Shown in pieces: positions 9,067-18,606 of a DNA stretch of 64,000 bases. The stretch's first letter is position 1. Every line of letters begins with the position of its first letter. Position numbers and translations under genes: made by a program. Under the pieces are notes generated by a model. The model worked only from the letters and a program-made list of their open reading frames with translations. It was not told where the DNA came from and did no database searches. Origin of the DNA: JAJCYL01 sp963664285 (GTDB taxonomy: Bacteria; Bacteroidota; Bacteroidia; Cytophagales; Cyclobacteriaceae); assembly GCA_963664285.2 (NCBI GenBank), contig CAXXNX010000010.1:124001-188000 (forward strand), read 5' to 3'.

Positions 9067-10219
9067 CTATTTTCTTAACAATTAGCAAAGCGATTAGCTT
9101 TTTGTGTCTCGGACTTATCTGAAGCGTATCGTTATCGAATTGGTATTTGTCCGCGTTTTGGTGGGCGAAGGAGATTTCTGCCCCGAGTAATACAATCAAC
9201 CAACTGAATTGCATCCAAATCAGAAAAAGTGGAAAAGCGGCAAATGAGCCATAAATCGCATTATATCTGGACACCCCAACCTGGAAATTGATGTATCCCC
9301 ATTGTAATAGTTGGTATAGGGTACCGGCAATTATTCCGGCAATTAATGCAGACTTGAAGTTTACTCTTGTATTGGGAAGGATTATATAAGTCAATGTGAA
9401 AAGCAGCCAGATAAGTGTGTAGGGGATAAGCTTTATTCCAAAAAGAATTAGTGGTTGAACAGCACCTAGCAAACTTATTTGCTCACTCAAATACTTTATC
9501 TGCGTAGAGATGAACACAGTCGCACTACTGGAGAGAATTACAAGTATTGGCCCAATAAGAATGATAGCCAGATAGTCCGTCAGTTTTCGTACAAAAGTTC
9601 TGTGTTTTGTAATTTCCCAAATTTTATCGAGAGTTACTTCTATATTATTCAGCAGGCGCATGACCGTATATAGCAGAATAACAAGGCCAATACCTGCAAT
9701 CAAACCACCTCTAGTGGAATCCAGCATTTTTTGTGCGTACTCAAAGGATTGCATCATAATGTCTTCATGGCCGGCAAAGCTTTTCAATACATAGGCTTGC
9801 AGCCCTTTTTCCAATCCAAATCCCTTGGAAACACCAAATGCCATGGCTAAAACCGGTACAACTGACAAAATCGACAAGAAAGTAAGTGCAGAGGCCTGAC
9901 TAGCGCAATCGTCTTTTTGGTATCCCTTTATTGCTAAAAGAACAATTCTGATAATTCTATAAACAAAACTCTTAAATCGTGGTAAACTTGCGAGACTAGT
10001 ACGCCAAACATCCACCTCAAGGAATTGAATCAATTTATTGATAGATATTTTTATAGCACTCATAGCGCTGTGGTATTTACCAAAGCTAACTGGACAGGTT
10101 AAAATACAAAACTACTGAGTCAAGTATTGTTATCGTGAAGTACGTCATTTAAAATTGGCTGTTCAATTGATTTACAGACTAGTGTCTCTTAAATTGGATG
10201 ATCTCGAAAATTAAAGAAG

Positions 10220-11947
10220 ATGAGTCAGGAAGTTATTGCTAAAGCGAACAAGTGGTTAGATAGTCCAATTGACCAAGAAACAAAAAATGAAATAACAAAT
10301 CTTTTAGGAAGTGATGACCAAACCGAGTTGGTGGATTCTTTTTACAAAGACCTTGAATTTGGAACGGGAGGAATAAGAGGAATGATGGGTGTTGGCTCCA
10401 ACCGAATGAATAAATATACAGTTGGCATGGCCACACAAGGTTTATCTAATTATCTCAAAGCCAATTTTACCGGTGAAAATATCAAAGTGGCAATTGCACA
10501 TGACAGCCGAAATAACAGTAGTTTCTTCGCTGAAGTGACGGCAGCTGTATTTTCAGCTAATGGGTTCAAAGTGTATTTATTCGAGGAATTGCGACCCACT
10601 CCTGAGCTTTCATTTGCGATCAGGCATCTCGGTTGTCATAGCGGCGTGGTGGTAACTGCTTCGCATAATCCTAAAGAATACAATGGTTACAAGGTATATT
10701 GGAATGATGGCGCTCAGATTATAGCCCCACATGACAAGAATATTGTTGCCGAGGTTGGTAAAATTAAAGGTATTGAAGAGGTGCAATTTGAGGCTAATAA
10801 AGACCTGATTGAAAAGATTGGTCAAGAGGTGGATGAAGCCTATTTGGATTGCGTCGCACGACTCTCGTTATCTCCAGCATCTATTTCCTCCCAAAAAGAT
10901 CTAAAAATCGTTTTCTCTCCAATTCATGGCACAGGCATCACCCTGGTCCCTTCCATTCTTGATAAACTTGGATTTACCAATGTTCATGTTGTGGAAGAGC
11001 AATCCAATCCAGATGGAAACTTTCCCACAGTAGTTTACCCAAATCCTGAGGAGAAAGAAGCTATGAGTATTGCGCTGAATAAGGCTTCCCAGCTGGATGC
11101 TGATTTGATAATGGCCACAGATCCGGATGCAGACAGGGTTGGAATTGGAGTAAAAAATGACAAGGGAGAATTTCAGTTATTGAATGGGAATCAGACCGGT
11201 GCGCTCCTGGTTTACTATTTGTTAGAAATGTGGAAAGCCAATAATAAATTAACCGGAAAAGAGTTTGTGGTAAAGACAATTGTTACCACTGACCTGATTG
11301 CAGCAATCGCTGGGGCTTACAATGTAAAGTGCTATGAGACCCTCACGGGTTTCAAGTTTATTGCAGCGCTAATAAAAGACTTGGAAGGTAGGGAACAGTT
11401 TATTGGCGGAGGCGAAGAGAGCTATGGCTATCTGATAGGAGATGATGTAAGGGATAAAGATGCAATAGCTTCCTGTGCTATGATAGCGGAGATGACCGCC
11501 TATACTAAGGACAGCGGCATAAGTTTATATGAGTTACTATTGGATATTTACACGAAATATGGGTTATACAGGGAACATCTTATTTCGATTACTAAAAAAG
11601 GTAAATCGGGCGCTGAAGAAATTACAAAGATGATGGTGGATTTACGATCCAATCCACCCACGAGATTAGGAAATTCAGAGGTTGTGAAACTTATTGATTA
11701 TCAGAGTGGTGAAGAAATGGATCTGCAATCGAAAGAGAAACGGAGTATCAACTTCCCAAAATCCAATGTGCTTCAATTTATCACGGCAGATGGAAGTAAG
11801 GTTTTCGCCCGGCCTTCGGGAACGGAACCAAAGATTAAATTTTATCTTGGGACAAGAGCTGAACTCGCAGGAAAAGAAGACTTTGAAATGAAATGGAGTG
11901 AATTAAGTGAAAAATTCGAAAGTATAATCAGCGATCTGAAATTATGA
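10220..11947 (+). CDS. Phosphohexomutase (phosphoglucomutase/phosphomannomutase, PgcA-like)
   Basis: A 575-residue alpha-D-phosphohexomutase. Ser148 in VVVTASHNPKEYNG is the phosphoserine nucleophile, DPDADR (301-306) binds Mg2+, GGEESYGY (about 396-403) is the sugar-binding loop and RPSGTEPK (about 532-539) the phosphate-binding loop. It interconverts hexose 1- and 6-phosphates, feeding nucleotide-sugar and glycan synthesis. The length matches the long PgcA/PGM2 branch and not the 450-residue GlmM/AlgC branch. The ATG at 10220 leaves 156 bp to the divergent yihY start, where promoters of both genes probably lie. Substrate preference (glucose, mannose or ribose) cannot be fixed. Confidence 0.93.
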   Translation: MSQEVIAKANKWLDSPIDQETKNEITNLLGSDDQTELVDSFYKDLEFGTGGIRGMMGVGSNRMNKYTVGMATQGLSNYLKANFTGENIKVAIAHDSRNNSSFFAEVTAAVFSANGFKVYLFEELRPTPELSFAIRHLGCHSGVVVTASHNPKEYNGYKVYWNDGAQIIAPHDKNIVAEVGKIKGIEEVQFEANKDLIEKIGQEVDEAYLDCVARLSLSPASISSQKDLKIVFSPIHGTGITLVPSILDKLGFTNVHVVEEQSNPDGNFPTVVYPNPEEKEAMSIALNKASQLDADLIMATDPDADRVGIGVKNDKGEFQLLNGNQTGALLVYYLLEMWKANNKLTGKEFVVKTIVTTDLIAAIAGAYNVKCYETLTGFKFIAALIKDLEGREQFIGGGEESYGYLIGDDVRDKDAIASCAMIAEMTAYTKDSGISLYELLLDIYTKYGLYREHLISITKKGKSGAEEITKMMVDLRSNPPTRLGNSEVVKLIDYQSGEEMDLQSKEKRSINFPKSNVLQFITADGSKVFARPSGTEPKIKFYLGTRAELAGKEDFEMKWSELSEKFESIISDLKL

Positions 11948-12115
11948 AACTATTGGTAATCAATAAGTTATCCGATTGTATTATGATAAATTAAAAATTA
12001 TCTATATGTTAAACGTGAAATAATGGATTTAATAGAATTAGCAATATATTTAAAAATCAAGTTTATCTGAAAATATTTATATTTCAAAGATTTTTAGTCT
12101 TAAGAGCATATTGGT

Positions 12116-13085
12116 TTGGACACAATCATTAACCTAGTTTTAATTGTCGTAGGGTTCGGATTGCTTATTAAGGGCGCTGACTTGTTAGTAGCCGGGGCTT
12201 CCTCTATGGCCAAAAGGTTTAATATCTCGGATATTGCAATAGGCTTGACTGTTGTAGCCATGGGTACCTCCGCTCCGGAGTTAGTGGTCAACATCCTCGC
12301 AGGTACTTCCGGTTATAATGAGGTTGTTTTTGGCAATATCATCGGTTCAAACATTTTTAATATGTTCCTGATTCTTGGTATTGCCGCGGTCATTTACCCA
12401 TTGTCAGTTCAGCCAAATACATTGTGGAAAGAAGTCCCCTACTCACTTTTTGCCACTATCATATTTTTCTTATTAGTCAATGACATTCTTTTTTTTTGGC
12501 GGTGACAATAGCAATTTAGGTTTAATTGACAGTTTCATCCTTATTGCATTATTTATCGGTTTTTTACTCCAGGTTTTCTTTAATATGAAACGTACAGGAG
12601 AAACCGACACCGATGAAATTGAGTTAATGAGTAACCCTAGAACTATAGCGATGATCTTCGGGGGTATAGTTGGACTATCCGTTGGAGGAAAATTTATAGT
12701 TGATAGTGCAGTTGAGATGGCTCATGCATTTGGCGTCAGTGAAAAACTCATTGGGCTAACAATATTGGCGGCTGGAACTTCTCTTCCTGAATTGGCTACT
12801 ACCGCAGTAGCAGCATCTCAAAAGAATGCAGACCTTGCAATCGGCAACATCGTGGGATCAAATATCTTTAATATACTGCTGGTACTAGGAATGACCGGAT
12901 TGATTAGCGCCCCACTAAACTATCCTGTTGTCTTGAATACTGATCTGTACCTGGTAATGGTAGGAACATTTATGTTGTTTTTGTTTATGTTCACTTTCGA
13001 TAAGTACAAGTTAGACCGGATAGAAGGCGCCATTTATCTCATTGGCTTTGTCGGATATATGGTGTACTTATTCCAGAGATTATAA
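12116..13085 (+). pseudogene. CaxB/YrbG-type Na+/Ca2+ exchanger, frameshifted at a T9 run
   Basis: Two overlapping frames encode the halves of a calcium:sodium antiporter. The first (TTG at 12116) carries alpha-1, with GADLLVAGASSMAKRF and MGTSAPELVVN. The second carries alpha-2, with AAGTSLPELATT and IGNIVGSNIFNILLVLG. They meet at nine T residues (12489-12497); eight would give a continuous 322-residue protein (LVNDILFFGGDNSNLG), the usual length. As written, translation ends shortly after the run at 12503-12505. This may be a true inactivation, slippage-based switching, or a sequencing error in a homopolymer. The upstream 168 bp (11948-12115) are very AT-rich without recognisable genes. 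Confidence 0.85.
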
Positions 13086-13179
13086 GCCATTCAAATAACA
13101 TCTGCCGATGTGCTAAGAAATCACCTTTAATACTTCAAGGAATTAACTTAGTTTCAACCTCAATTAATTTACCTATACT

Positions 13180-14499
13180 ATGAAGGATTTTAGACTATTA
13201 ATTGTAGTGGTTTTTGTCTTACTAACAACAAATGTTAAAGCAAGTGGTGATGAAAAAGCAGGTGGAAAATTACGTGAAAAGATTGATGAGATCAGTAAGA
13301 ATATCGAGTCAAAGGTAATTGAATGGAGACATGATATTCATCAGCACCCCGAATTATCAAATCGGGAATTTAAGACGGCAAATAAGGTTGCGGCCCATTT
13401 AAAATCCTTGGGTATTGAAGTACAAACCGGAGTAGCACATACCGGAGTTGTTGGAGTTTTAAAAGGAGGTAAAAGTGGACCAGTAGTAGCCTTAAGAGCA
13501 GATATGGATGCTCTTCCCGTTGTTGAGCGAGTCGATATACCGTTTAAATCAGTTGAGAAATCAACATATAATGGACTGGATGTCGGCGTGATGCATGCCT
13601 GTGGTCATGATACCCATGTAGCAATACTTATGGGAGTGGCAGAAGTTTTGTCCGGAATAAAAAATGACTTAAAAGGCACTGTCAAATTTATCTTTCAGCC
13701 AGCTGAAGAAGGAGCACCATTGGGTGAGGAAGGTGGGGCTGAATTGATGGTGAAGGAAGGTGTATTAAAAAACCCGGATGTGGATGTAATCTTTGGGCTT
13801 CACATTAATTCGAAAATTGAGGTTGGAAATATTAGCTACAGGCCAGGTGGCACTATGGCATCATCTAATAGCTTTAGCATCACTTTAACGGGTACACAAA
13901 CTCATGGCGCTTATCCCTGGGAAGGAATAGATCCAATTGTAGCTGCCGCACAAATCATAAATAATGCACAAACCATTGTGAGTAGAAGCTTACCCATTGT
14001 CGAACAAGGCGCCGTAGTTACATTTGGCAGCATCCATGGTGGACTGCGCAGTAACATTATTCCTGAAGAAGTGAAAATGGAGGGTACGCTCCGGGCACTT
14101 GATTACGACATGCAGAAGATAATTTTTGAGCGCCTAGAAACTATCGTGACCAATACGGCGGAAAGTAATAGAGTTAGGTCCGAACTCACGATTCATCCTG
14201 GTTATCCGATCACCTATAATGATCCCGACCTAACGGCTCAAATGGCGCCTACACTAAAACGTGTAGCAGGCAGTGATAGAGCTTTTCTGGCTAAAGCTGT
14301 CACAGGAGCCGAAGATTTTTCGTTTTTTCAAAAAGAAGTACCAGGCTTGTTCTTCAGGTTAGGTGGTATGCCTAAAGGGCAGGATCCCAAAACTGCCGCT
14401 CCCCATCACACGCCAGATTTTTTTATTGATGATTCTGGTTTGCTGTTGGGAATAAGAGCTTTAAGTAACCTGGTAGTTGACTATGCAGATCTGAAATAG
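13180..14499 (+). CDS. M20-family metallo-amidohydrolase, exported
   Basis: A 439-residue protein of the HipO/AbgB/IAA-amino-acid hydrolase type. Residues 1-22 form a signal peptide (hydrophobic LLIVVVFVLLTTNVKA), so it is probably periplasmic. HACGHDTH (139-146) supplies Cys and His metal ligands, FQPAEEG (about 173) the catalytic Glu pair, GLHI a further ligand region, and GAEDFSFF near the C-terminus the last. The central part is the lid/dimerisation domain. Such enzymes hydrolyse N-acyl amino acids or small amides; the substrate is not predictable. It stands alone between the exchanger and a convergent minus-strand pair. Confidence 0.9.
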   Translation: MKDFRLLIVVVFVLLTTNVKASGDEKAGGKLREKIDEISKNIESKVIEWRHDIHQHPELSNREFKTANKVAAHLKSLGIEVQTGVAHTGVVGVLKGGKSGPVVALRADMDALPVVERVDIPFKSVEKSTYNGLDVGVMHACGHDTHVAILMGVAEVLSGIKNDLKGTVKFIFQPAEEGAPLGEEGGAELMVKEGVLKNPDVDVIFGLHINSKIEVGNISYRPGGTMASSNSFSITLTGTQTHGAYPWEGIDPIVAAAQIINNAQTIVSRSLPIVEQGAVVTFGSIHGGLRSNIIPEEVKMEGTLRALDYDMQKIIFERLETIVTNTAESNRVRSELTIHPGYPITYNDPDLTAQMAPTLKRVAGSDRAFLAKAVTGAEDFSFFQKEVPGLFFRLGGMPKGQDPKTAAPHHTPDFFIDDSGLLLGIRALSNLVVDYADLK

Positions 14500-14506
14500 C
14501 AGGATC

Positions 14507-14698
14507 TCAAGGATTATCTTCCTGATCCCATTTTTTGGAAATATACAGTAGAAACACTGGGATATAAACTAGTATTAGTACTAACACACCACCTAGAATG
14601 AATGGTTCTGCTACTCCCCAACCCATGGATTCCAGGATTCCTCCCAGAAAAATGCTCGTAATGGATGCCAGAGCAGTAAATCTTCTAATCAACTTCAT
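14507..14698 (-). CDS. Small two-helix membrane protein, unknown function
   Basis: A 63-residue protein with two hydrophobic segments (about 9-25 and 33-53) and a charged tail KKWDQEDNP. It starts 3 bp after the stop of the DapA-like gene on the same strand, so the two are probably cotranscribed. No family recognised. Support comes from operon-like spacing and composition only. Confidence 0.55.
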   Translation of the reverse strand: MKLIRRFTALASITSIFLGGILESMGWGVAEPFILGGVLVLILVYIPVFLLYISKKWDQEDNP

Positions 14699-14701
14699 GC
14701 A

Positions 14702-15592
14702 TCAAGCATTGATTTCCTGTATGATACCTTTTAGTTCGTCTTCATTCCACAAAGCAAGTGGAGTAAGTGGCGGTCTGATATTTAACCATTCTTCATCATC
14801 ATCCAATTGAGACATTATCAACTTTAAGATGGGAATCGTAGGGTATTTTTCGAGGGCTTTTCTTAAAGCGGTGAGTCGCTGTTGCAGAAATTCGCCATTC
14901 GTGTTATGAGCATTTTTATAAACTTCTGACGCCTGTTTATAACAAACATTTACAGTGGCTGAAATCGTTCCGGCTCCACCTTTGTTTAGAAGGTCCAGGA
15001 GATAGGCTTCCGTTCCCGAAAAAACCCTGAAATCCGGAAATCGACTACAAATTGCAGACATATTGTTCCAATCACCACTAGAATCCTTTATTCCTTCAAT
15101 TATGTCAGGATAACTCTTTATCATTTTCTCTATCAGCTTGTGGCTGAATGGTAGCCCAGTCATTTTTGGGAAATGGTACAGATAAATCCTCAATTGAGGA
15201 TTGTTGACGCGAACAATCAGTTCTTCAAAATACTTGAATAGACCATCGTCGCTTACGCTTCTATAGTAAAAAGGGGGAAGGACTAATACATGGTTTACTC
15301 CTTTTTCCAGGGCGTGCTCTGTGAGGGCAATAGTTTCTGATAACGAACAACATCCGGTTCCAACGAGAATTTTATGGGGTTCAACACCACCAAGCACAGC
15401 ATCTAATATGTGCTTACGCTCTCCTAAGTCGAATGAATTGGCTTCACCTGTCGTTCCCATTAATACCAACCCGTCACAACCGTTTTCTATCAGTTTCTTA
15501 CCATGGCCTATCACTTTTTCAAAATTGATTGACAGATCATTTTTTAGTGGTGTGAGGCTAGCCGCGAAAACACCATTTGGTAATGAATTCAT
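14702..15592 (-). CDS. DHDPS/NAL-family aldolase (DapA-like)
   Basis: A 296-residue TIM-barrel class I aldolase. Lys169 in IIEGIKDSSG is the Schiff-base lysine, Tyr139 in YLYHFPK the catalytic tyrosine, and GTTGE (46-50) the substrate carboxylate-binding loop. The family includes dihydrodipicolinate synthase, N-acetylneuraminate lyase and sugar-acid aldolases. The sequence departs from core DapA (FPKMTG instead of the usual NVPxRTG), so a catabolic aldolase or N-acetylneuraminate lyase-like role is more likely than lysine synthesis. It is followed by a small membrane protein gene and preceded by rnpB on the same strand. Confidence 0.85.
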   Translation of the reverse strand: MNSLPNGVFAASLTPLKNDLSINFEKVIGHGKKLIENGCDGLVLMGTTGEANSFDLGERKHILDAVLGGVEPHKILVGTGCCSLSETIALTEHALEKGVNHVLVLPPFYYRSVSDDGLFKYFEELIVRVNNPQLRIYLYHFPKMTGLPFSHKLIEKMIKSYPDIIEGIKDSSGDWNNMSAICSRFPDFRVFSGTEAYLLDLLNKGGAGTISATVNVCYKQASEVYKNAHNTNGEFLQQRLTALRKALEKYPTIPILKLIMSQLDDDEEWLNIRPPLTPLALWNEDELKGIIQEINA

Positions 15593-15619
15593 CCTTCAGT
15601 CGTTCGGGAACAATTAAAA

Positions 15620-15982
15620 ATACAAGTTCATAAGCCGGGTTCTGTTCAACCACCTGAATTTCAGGCCGTTGATCTTATCATTTATCTAAGCGATCTACCC
15701 ATCAGCATCAGGCGAGCAGCCTTCAGGCACTGACATATTTGATCTTGCAGCTCGTAAGGTTTACCCTGCCAATAACATTACTGTTAGAGCGGTGAGCTCT
15801 TACCTCACCTTTTCACCCTTACCCCGACGGTGACCGTTGAGGCGGTTTACTTTCTGTGGCACTGTCTGTTATTTGAAATCTCCTTCAAATACCCCTGATT
15901 TCTCAAGGTACGATGCTCTATGTTGCCCGGACTTTCCTCCCTGACTACAAACGTCAGGGCGATAAGATCCCTTGTGCTGGCG
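15620..15982 (-). ncRNA. rnpB: RNase P RNA
   Basis: On the minus strand the region begins near GGGATCTTATCGCCCTGACG, contains the conserved GGAGGAAAGTCCGGGCA (complement of about 15927-15945) and ends with ACAGAACCCGGCTTATG (complement of about 15628-15644). These are the universal 5' and 3' core motifs of bacterial type A RNase P RNA, about 360 nt apart as expected. The RNA is the catalytic subunit that matures tRNA 5' ends. Exact ends are estimated. Confidence 0.93.
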
Positions 15983-16260
15983 CAAAAGTAAATGGTTTAG
16001 AATTATGATTCTATCACGAATTTTTTATAGAGTTTTAAAAAGACAGATACCAACCCCCAATGACAAACAATTTAATTGCCAAAAACTAATAACCAAACTC
16101 CGTGATTTAGCAGAATGAAGTTTTTCATTACTATAGTGACCTATTGTAATTTGGGTATTAGGATTTGTTTGTCATTTGAGATTAGTAGACTGGTTATTTT
16201 TGTTTTAATTCCACTGAAATAGCAGCAGAGCCGGAATTATTAAGAAGGTGCCCAAACTTC

Positions 16261-16659
16261 TTAATGAATGTCTTGTCCGGTGATTTTTAGTTCCCATTCA
16301 TCGCCTATTTCCGCCACTTCGAGTATCATTTCTTTCAGTACACCTTCAACGACCGAATCTGTAAATGAAGCTGCTTCCACTCTCAGATAGCCGTCAACAA
16401 TAACGAACTTGGAGTGAACGAAACCCGCACTTTGAGAAAGAATATCACTGTAATTAATGAATTGATCAGTATCGCAAACTTTGGTGGTTAAGTGAATAAC
16501 TTCCCGATCGTACTTTTCATGGTGCTTCAAAACACTCATAATAGTCTGGTAACGGCTTCCTTTTAGTAATACCACGATAACGGATTTACGATCGTCATAT
16601 TCGTTGAATTGTGCCCCAATGGATTCGGCAATTTGCTGCATCGTCTTAATAAACTCCAT
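16261..16659 (-). CDS. Hypothetical protein, about 132 residues
   Basis: A soluble, acidic protein starting MEFIKTMQQIAESIG with alternating beta-rich and polar segments (SVIVVLLKGSRYQT, FVHSKFVIVDGYLRVEA). The pattern recalls YbjN/secretion-chaperone-like folds, but no diagnostic motif is seen and no function is assigned. The frame is complete, with an ATG and a stop at 16261. The flanking regions 15983-16260 and 16660-16771 hold no recognisable gene. Confidence 0.6.
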   Translation of the reverse strand: MEFIKTMQQIAESIGAQFNEYDDRKSVIVVLLKGSRYQTIMSVLKHHEKYDREVIHLTTKVCDTDQFINYSDILSQSAGFVHSKFVIVDGYLRVEAASFTDSVVEGVLKEMILEVAEIGDEWELKITGQDIH

Positions 16660-16771
16660 ATTCCTATTGTTTTAACGCTATCAATCTTTCAAATTACGAA
16701 ATTTGCAACAACTATCGAAAGCGCTGGATTGGCTATTTTCAGTAGTTTCGTGAAAAAGTAATCAATAAACT

Positions 16772-18019
16772 TTGGAAAAAGGTCTTTTATCAGATTTGAA
16801 AGTCATAGAGTTGGCATCGGTACTGGCTGGACCGTCAGTAGGTCAATTTTTCGCCGAATTAGGAGCCGAGAAAACGTAATTAAGATTGAAAACATCAAAA
16901 CTGATGGAGATGTAACAAGAGGTTGGCTGGGCAAAGACGAAGAAATTAAAGAACGAGGCATCTCAGCATACTTTTCATCAGTTAATTGGGGTAAGAGATC
17001 TCTCGCTCTTGATCTATCATGCCAAGAAGGCAGGGACATAGTTCATCAGCTAATTCCACAAACTGACATTGTGATAGCAAGTTTCAAATCAGGAGATGCT
17101 CTTAAACTTCAGGTTGATTATCAAACTTTAAAAGCAAAAAATCATTCAATTGTCTATGGGCATATAAGCGGATATGGTCCTGAACATAAAAAAGCTGGAT
17201 ATGATGCTGTAATACAGGCCGAAGCAGGGTTTATGCATATGAATGGAGAACCTGAAGGCGCATCTTTGAAGATGCCTGTGGCCCTGATTGATATTCTGGC
17301 AGCTCATCATCTAAAAGAAGGAATCCTTTTGGCTCTACTGAAAAGGGCCAATTCCGGTACTGGAGATTATGTACATGTGTCATTGTTTGATTCCGCTATA
17401 TCGTCACTGGCTAATCAAGCTACAAATTGGCTTGTTGCAAAGAGTAATCCGACTAAAATGGGTCAGGAACACCCCAATATTGCCCATATGGAAAATCATT
17501 TGTTACTAAGGATGGCAAGAACATTCTTTTGGCAGTGGGGACAGATGTTCAATTCCAAAAGCTTTGTAAAGCTTTGAATTTGGCAGATTTGGGAACTGAT
17601 CCCCGCTTTATAACGAATGCAAATAGAGTAAAGCATCGCGAAGACCTGAATCAGATGGTTGCACACCGCATTAATACGTTTGAAGCCAAAATCTTATTGA
17701 TCATTTGAACCAACTTTCGGTGCCATGTGGCGTAATTAATGCAATGGATGAGGTTTTTCAATTAAAAGAGAGTGTCAATATGATGCTCAAATCATCTAAT
17801 AATCAATCAAGTATAGTGGGAGTAAGAAATGCAGCATTCAGTTTCGGGTTAAAACGCTACAGTAATGAAATAACTCCTCCGCCATCGTATGGGCAGCATA
17901 CACGAGAGATACTTTCCCAGTCGCTGAGTTATTCAGATGAAAAAATTGTAATGCTCGGTGTTAAGGGCATTATTGCCCATAACTCAAAAACTCCTCAATT
18001 TTCACTAGAAGTCGCTTGA
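16772..18019 (+). pseudogene. CaiB/BaiF-type CoA-transferase, broken by several frameshifts
   Basis: Joining frames gives a class III CoA-transferase: LKVIELASVLAGPSVGQFFAEL at the start (16796 onward), then IKIENIKTDGDVTRGW, SVNWGKRSLALDL, YGHISGYGPEHKKAGYDAVI with the region of the catalytic Asp, and a C-terminal NQLSVPCGVINAMDEVFQL. Frame breaks fall near 16876, 17485 and 17700, each a one- or two-base change. No single frame covers more than about 170 residues. The family moves CoA between carboxylic acids. The gene is clearly defunct unless the breaks are sequencing errors. It ends 140 bp before mraZ. Confidence 0.85.
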
Positions 18020-18080
18020 TCAAAGCTCAAATCAGGCAATTGGTGTTTTTTTTGTACATAAACTCTATTTTTTTAATAAA

Positions 18081-18110
18081 AGTGGTAGAAAGTGGTTGAT
18101 AGTGGTTGAA
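18081..18110 (+). promoter_or_regulatory. MraZ-box direct repeats upstream of mraZ
   Basis: Three AGTGGT units start at 18081, 18091 and 18101, an exact 10-bp period (AGTGGTAGAA, AGTGGTTGAT, AGTGGTTGAA). MraZ proteins are known to bind short GTGG-containing direct repeats spaced by one helical turn ahead of their own operon. The array lies 50-79 bp before the mraZ ATG and overlaps the expected upstream promoter element, which fits autoregulation. Confidence 0.85.
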
Positions 18111-18126
18111 AATGTCATTAGTTTTG
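18095..18126 (+). promoter_or_regulatory. Probable Bacteroidota-type promoter of the dcw operon
   Basis: TAGTTTTG at 18119-18126 matches the -7 consensus TAnnTTTG of the primary sigma factor of Bacteroidota. A GTTG about 20 bp upstream (18095-18098, inside the second MraZ repeat) could serve as the TTTG-like -33 element. The ATG of mraZ is 33 bp downstream. Confidence 0.55.
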
Positions 18127-18159
18127 TCTTACTAGGTCCAATTGGATACAATCTGACGT

Positions 18160-18606
18160 ATGTCTCTGTTTTCCAGTCGATATGATTGCAAGCTTGACGC
18201 TAAAGGGCGGATGGTTTTGCCCGCCAAGATAAAGGCAGGATTGCCTGAATCTTCTGCGGATGAGATAATGCTGCGTATGGGTTTTGAATCATCGCTCATA
18301 TTATATCCAATGATGGAGTACAAAAGGTTGTTCAGCAAGATTGTAGGTTTGAGTGATTTTAATCCGGAACACCGAAGGTTGAAGAGGAGCTTTTTCAGCG
18401 GGATAACTCAGGTGGAGATTGATGGAAACGGACGAATAAATATTCCCGGAGTTTACCTCAATTACGCTCAGCTAAAAAAAGAGGCAATAGTGATTGGTAT
18501 GGGGACCTCTATTGAAATTTGGAATCCAGAGTTATACCAGGAGAATATGATAAATGACCAGGAAGAGTTTTCACAATTGGCGCAAAAGTACCTTGATGAG
18601 CAATGA
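18160..18606 (+). CDS. mraZ: MraZ transcriptional regulator / cell-division protein
   Basis: A 148-residue protein with two MraZ (AbrB-like) repeats, each with the DxxGR signature: DAKGRMVLP (about 11-19) and DGNGRINIP (about 88-96). MraZ assembles into rings and binds repeats ahead of its operon, here visible at 18081-18110. It is the first gene of the dcw operon and overlaps rsmH by ATGA. Confidence 0.96.
   Translation: MSLFSSRYDCKLDAKGRMVLPAKIKAGLPESSADEIMLRMGFESSLILYPMMEYKRLFSKIVGLSDFNPEHRRLKRSFFSGITQVEIDGNGRINIPGVYLNYAQLKKEAIVIGMGTSIEIWNPELYQENMINDQEEFSQLAQKYLDEQ

Larger units (their letters stand above)
6025..10063 (-). pseudogene. YihY/BrkB-family inner-membrane protein gene split by IS1380 and IS1595
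   Basis: The N-terminal 332 codons (10063 to 9067) show the family's six-helix membrane core, including LTFLSILSVVPVLAMAFG and the late VGVSRYNAIYGSFAAFPLFL segment. The C-terminal 112 codons (6358 to 6025) read VNCFEKGDPPLDLDTLAREI, a winged-helix-like cytoplasmic tail found in Bacteroidota members. Deleting both elements and one copy of each duplication gives a continuous 444-residue frame joined as LIVKKI-VNCFEK. In its present form the N-terminal part reads into IS1595 for 16 foreign residues and loses the tail. The family's biochemical role is unsettled; older annotation as RNase BN is wrong. Confidence 0.88.

Noticed and set aside
10190..10199. TAGTGTCTCT, matching the ISNCY left end, upstream of the phosphohexomutase gene
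   Set aside because: Only ten bases match, with no second end or duplication nearby; likely chance.
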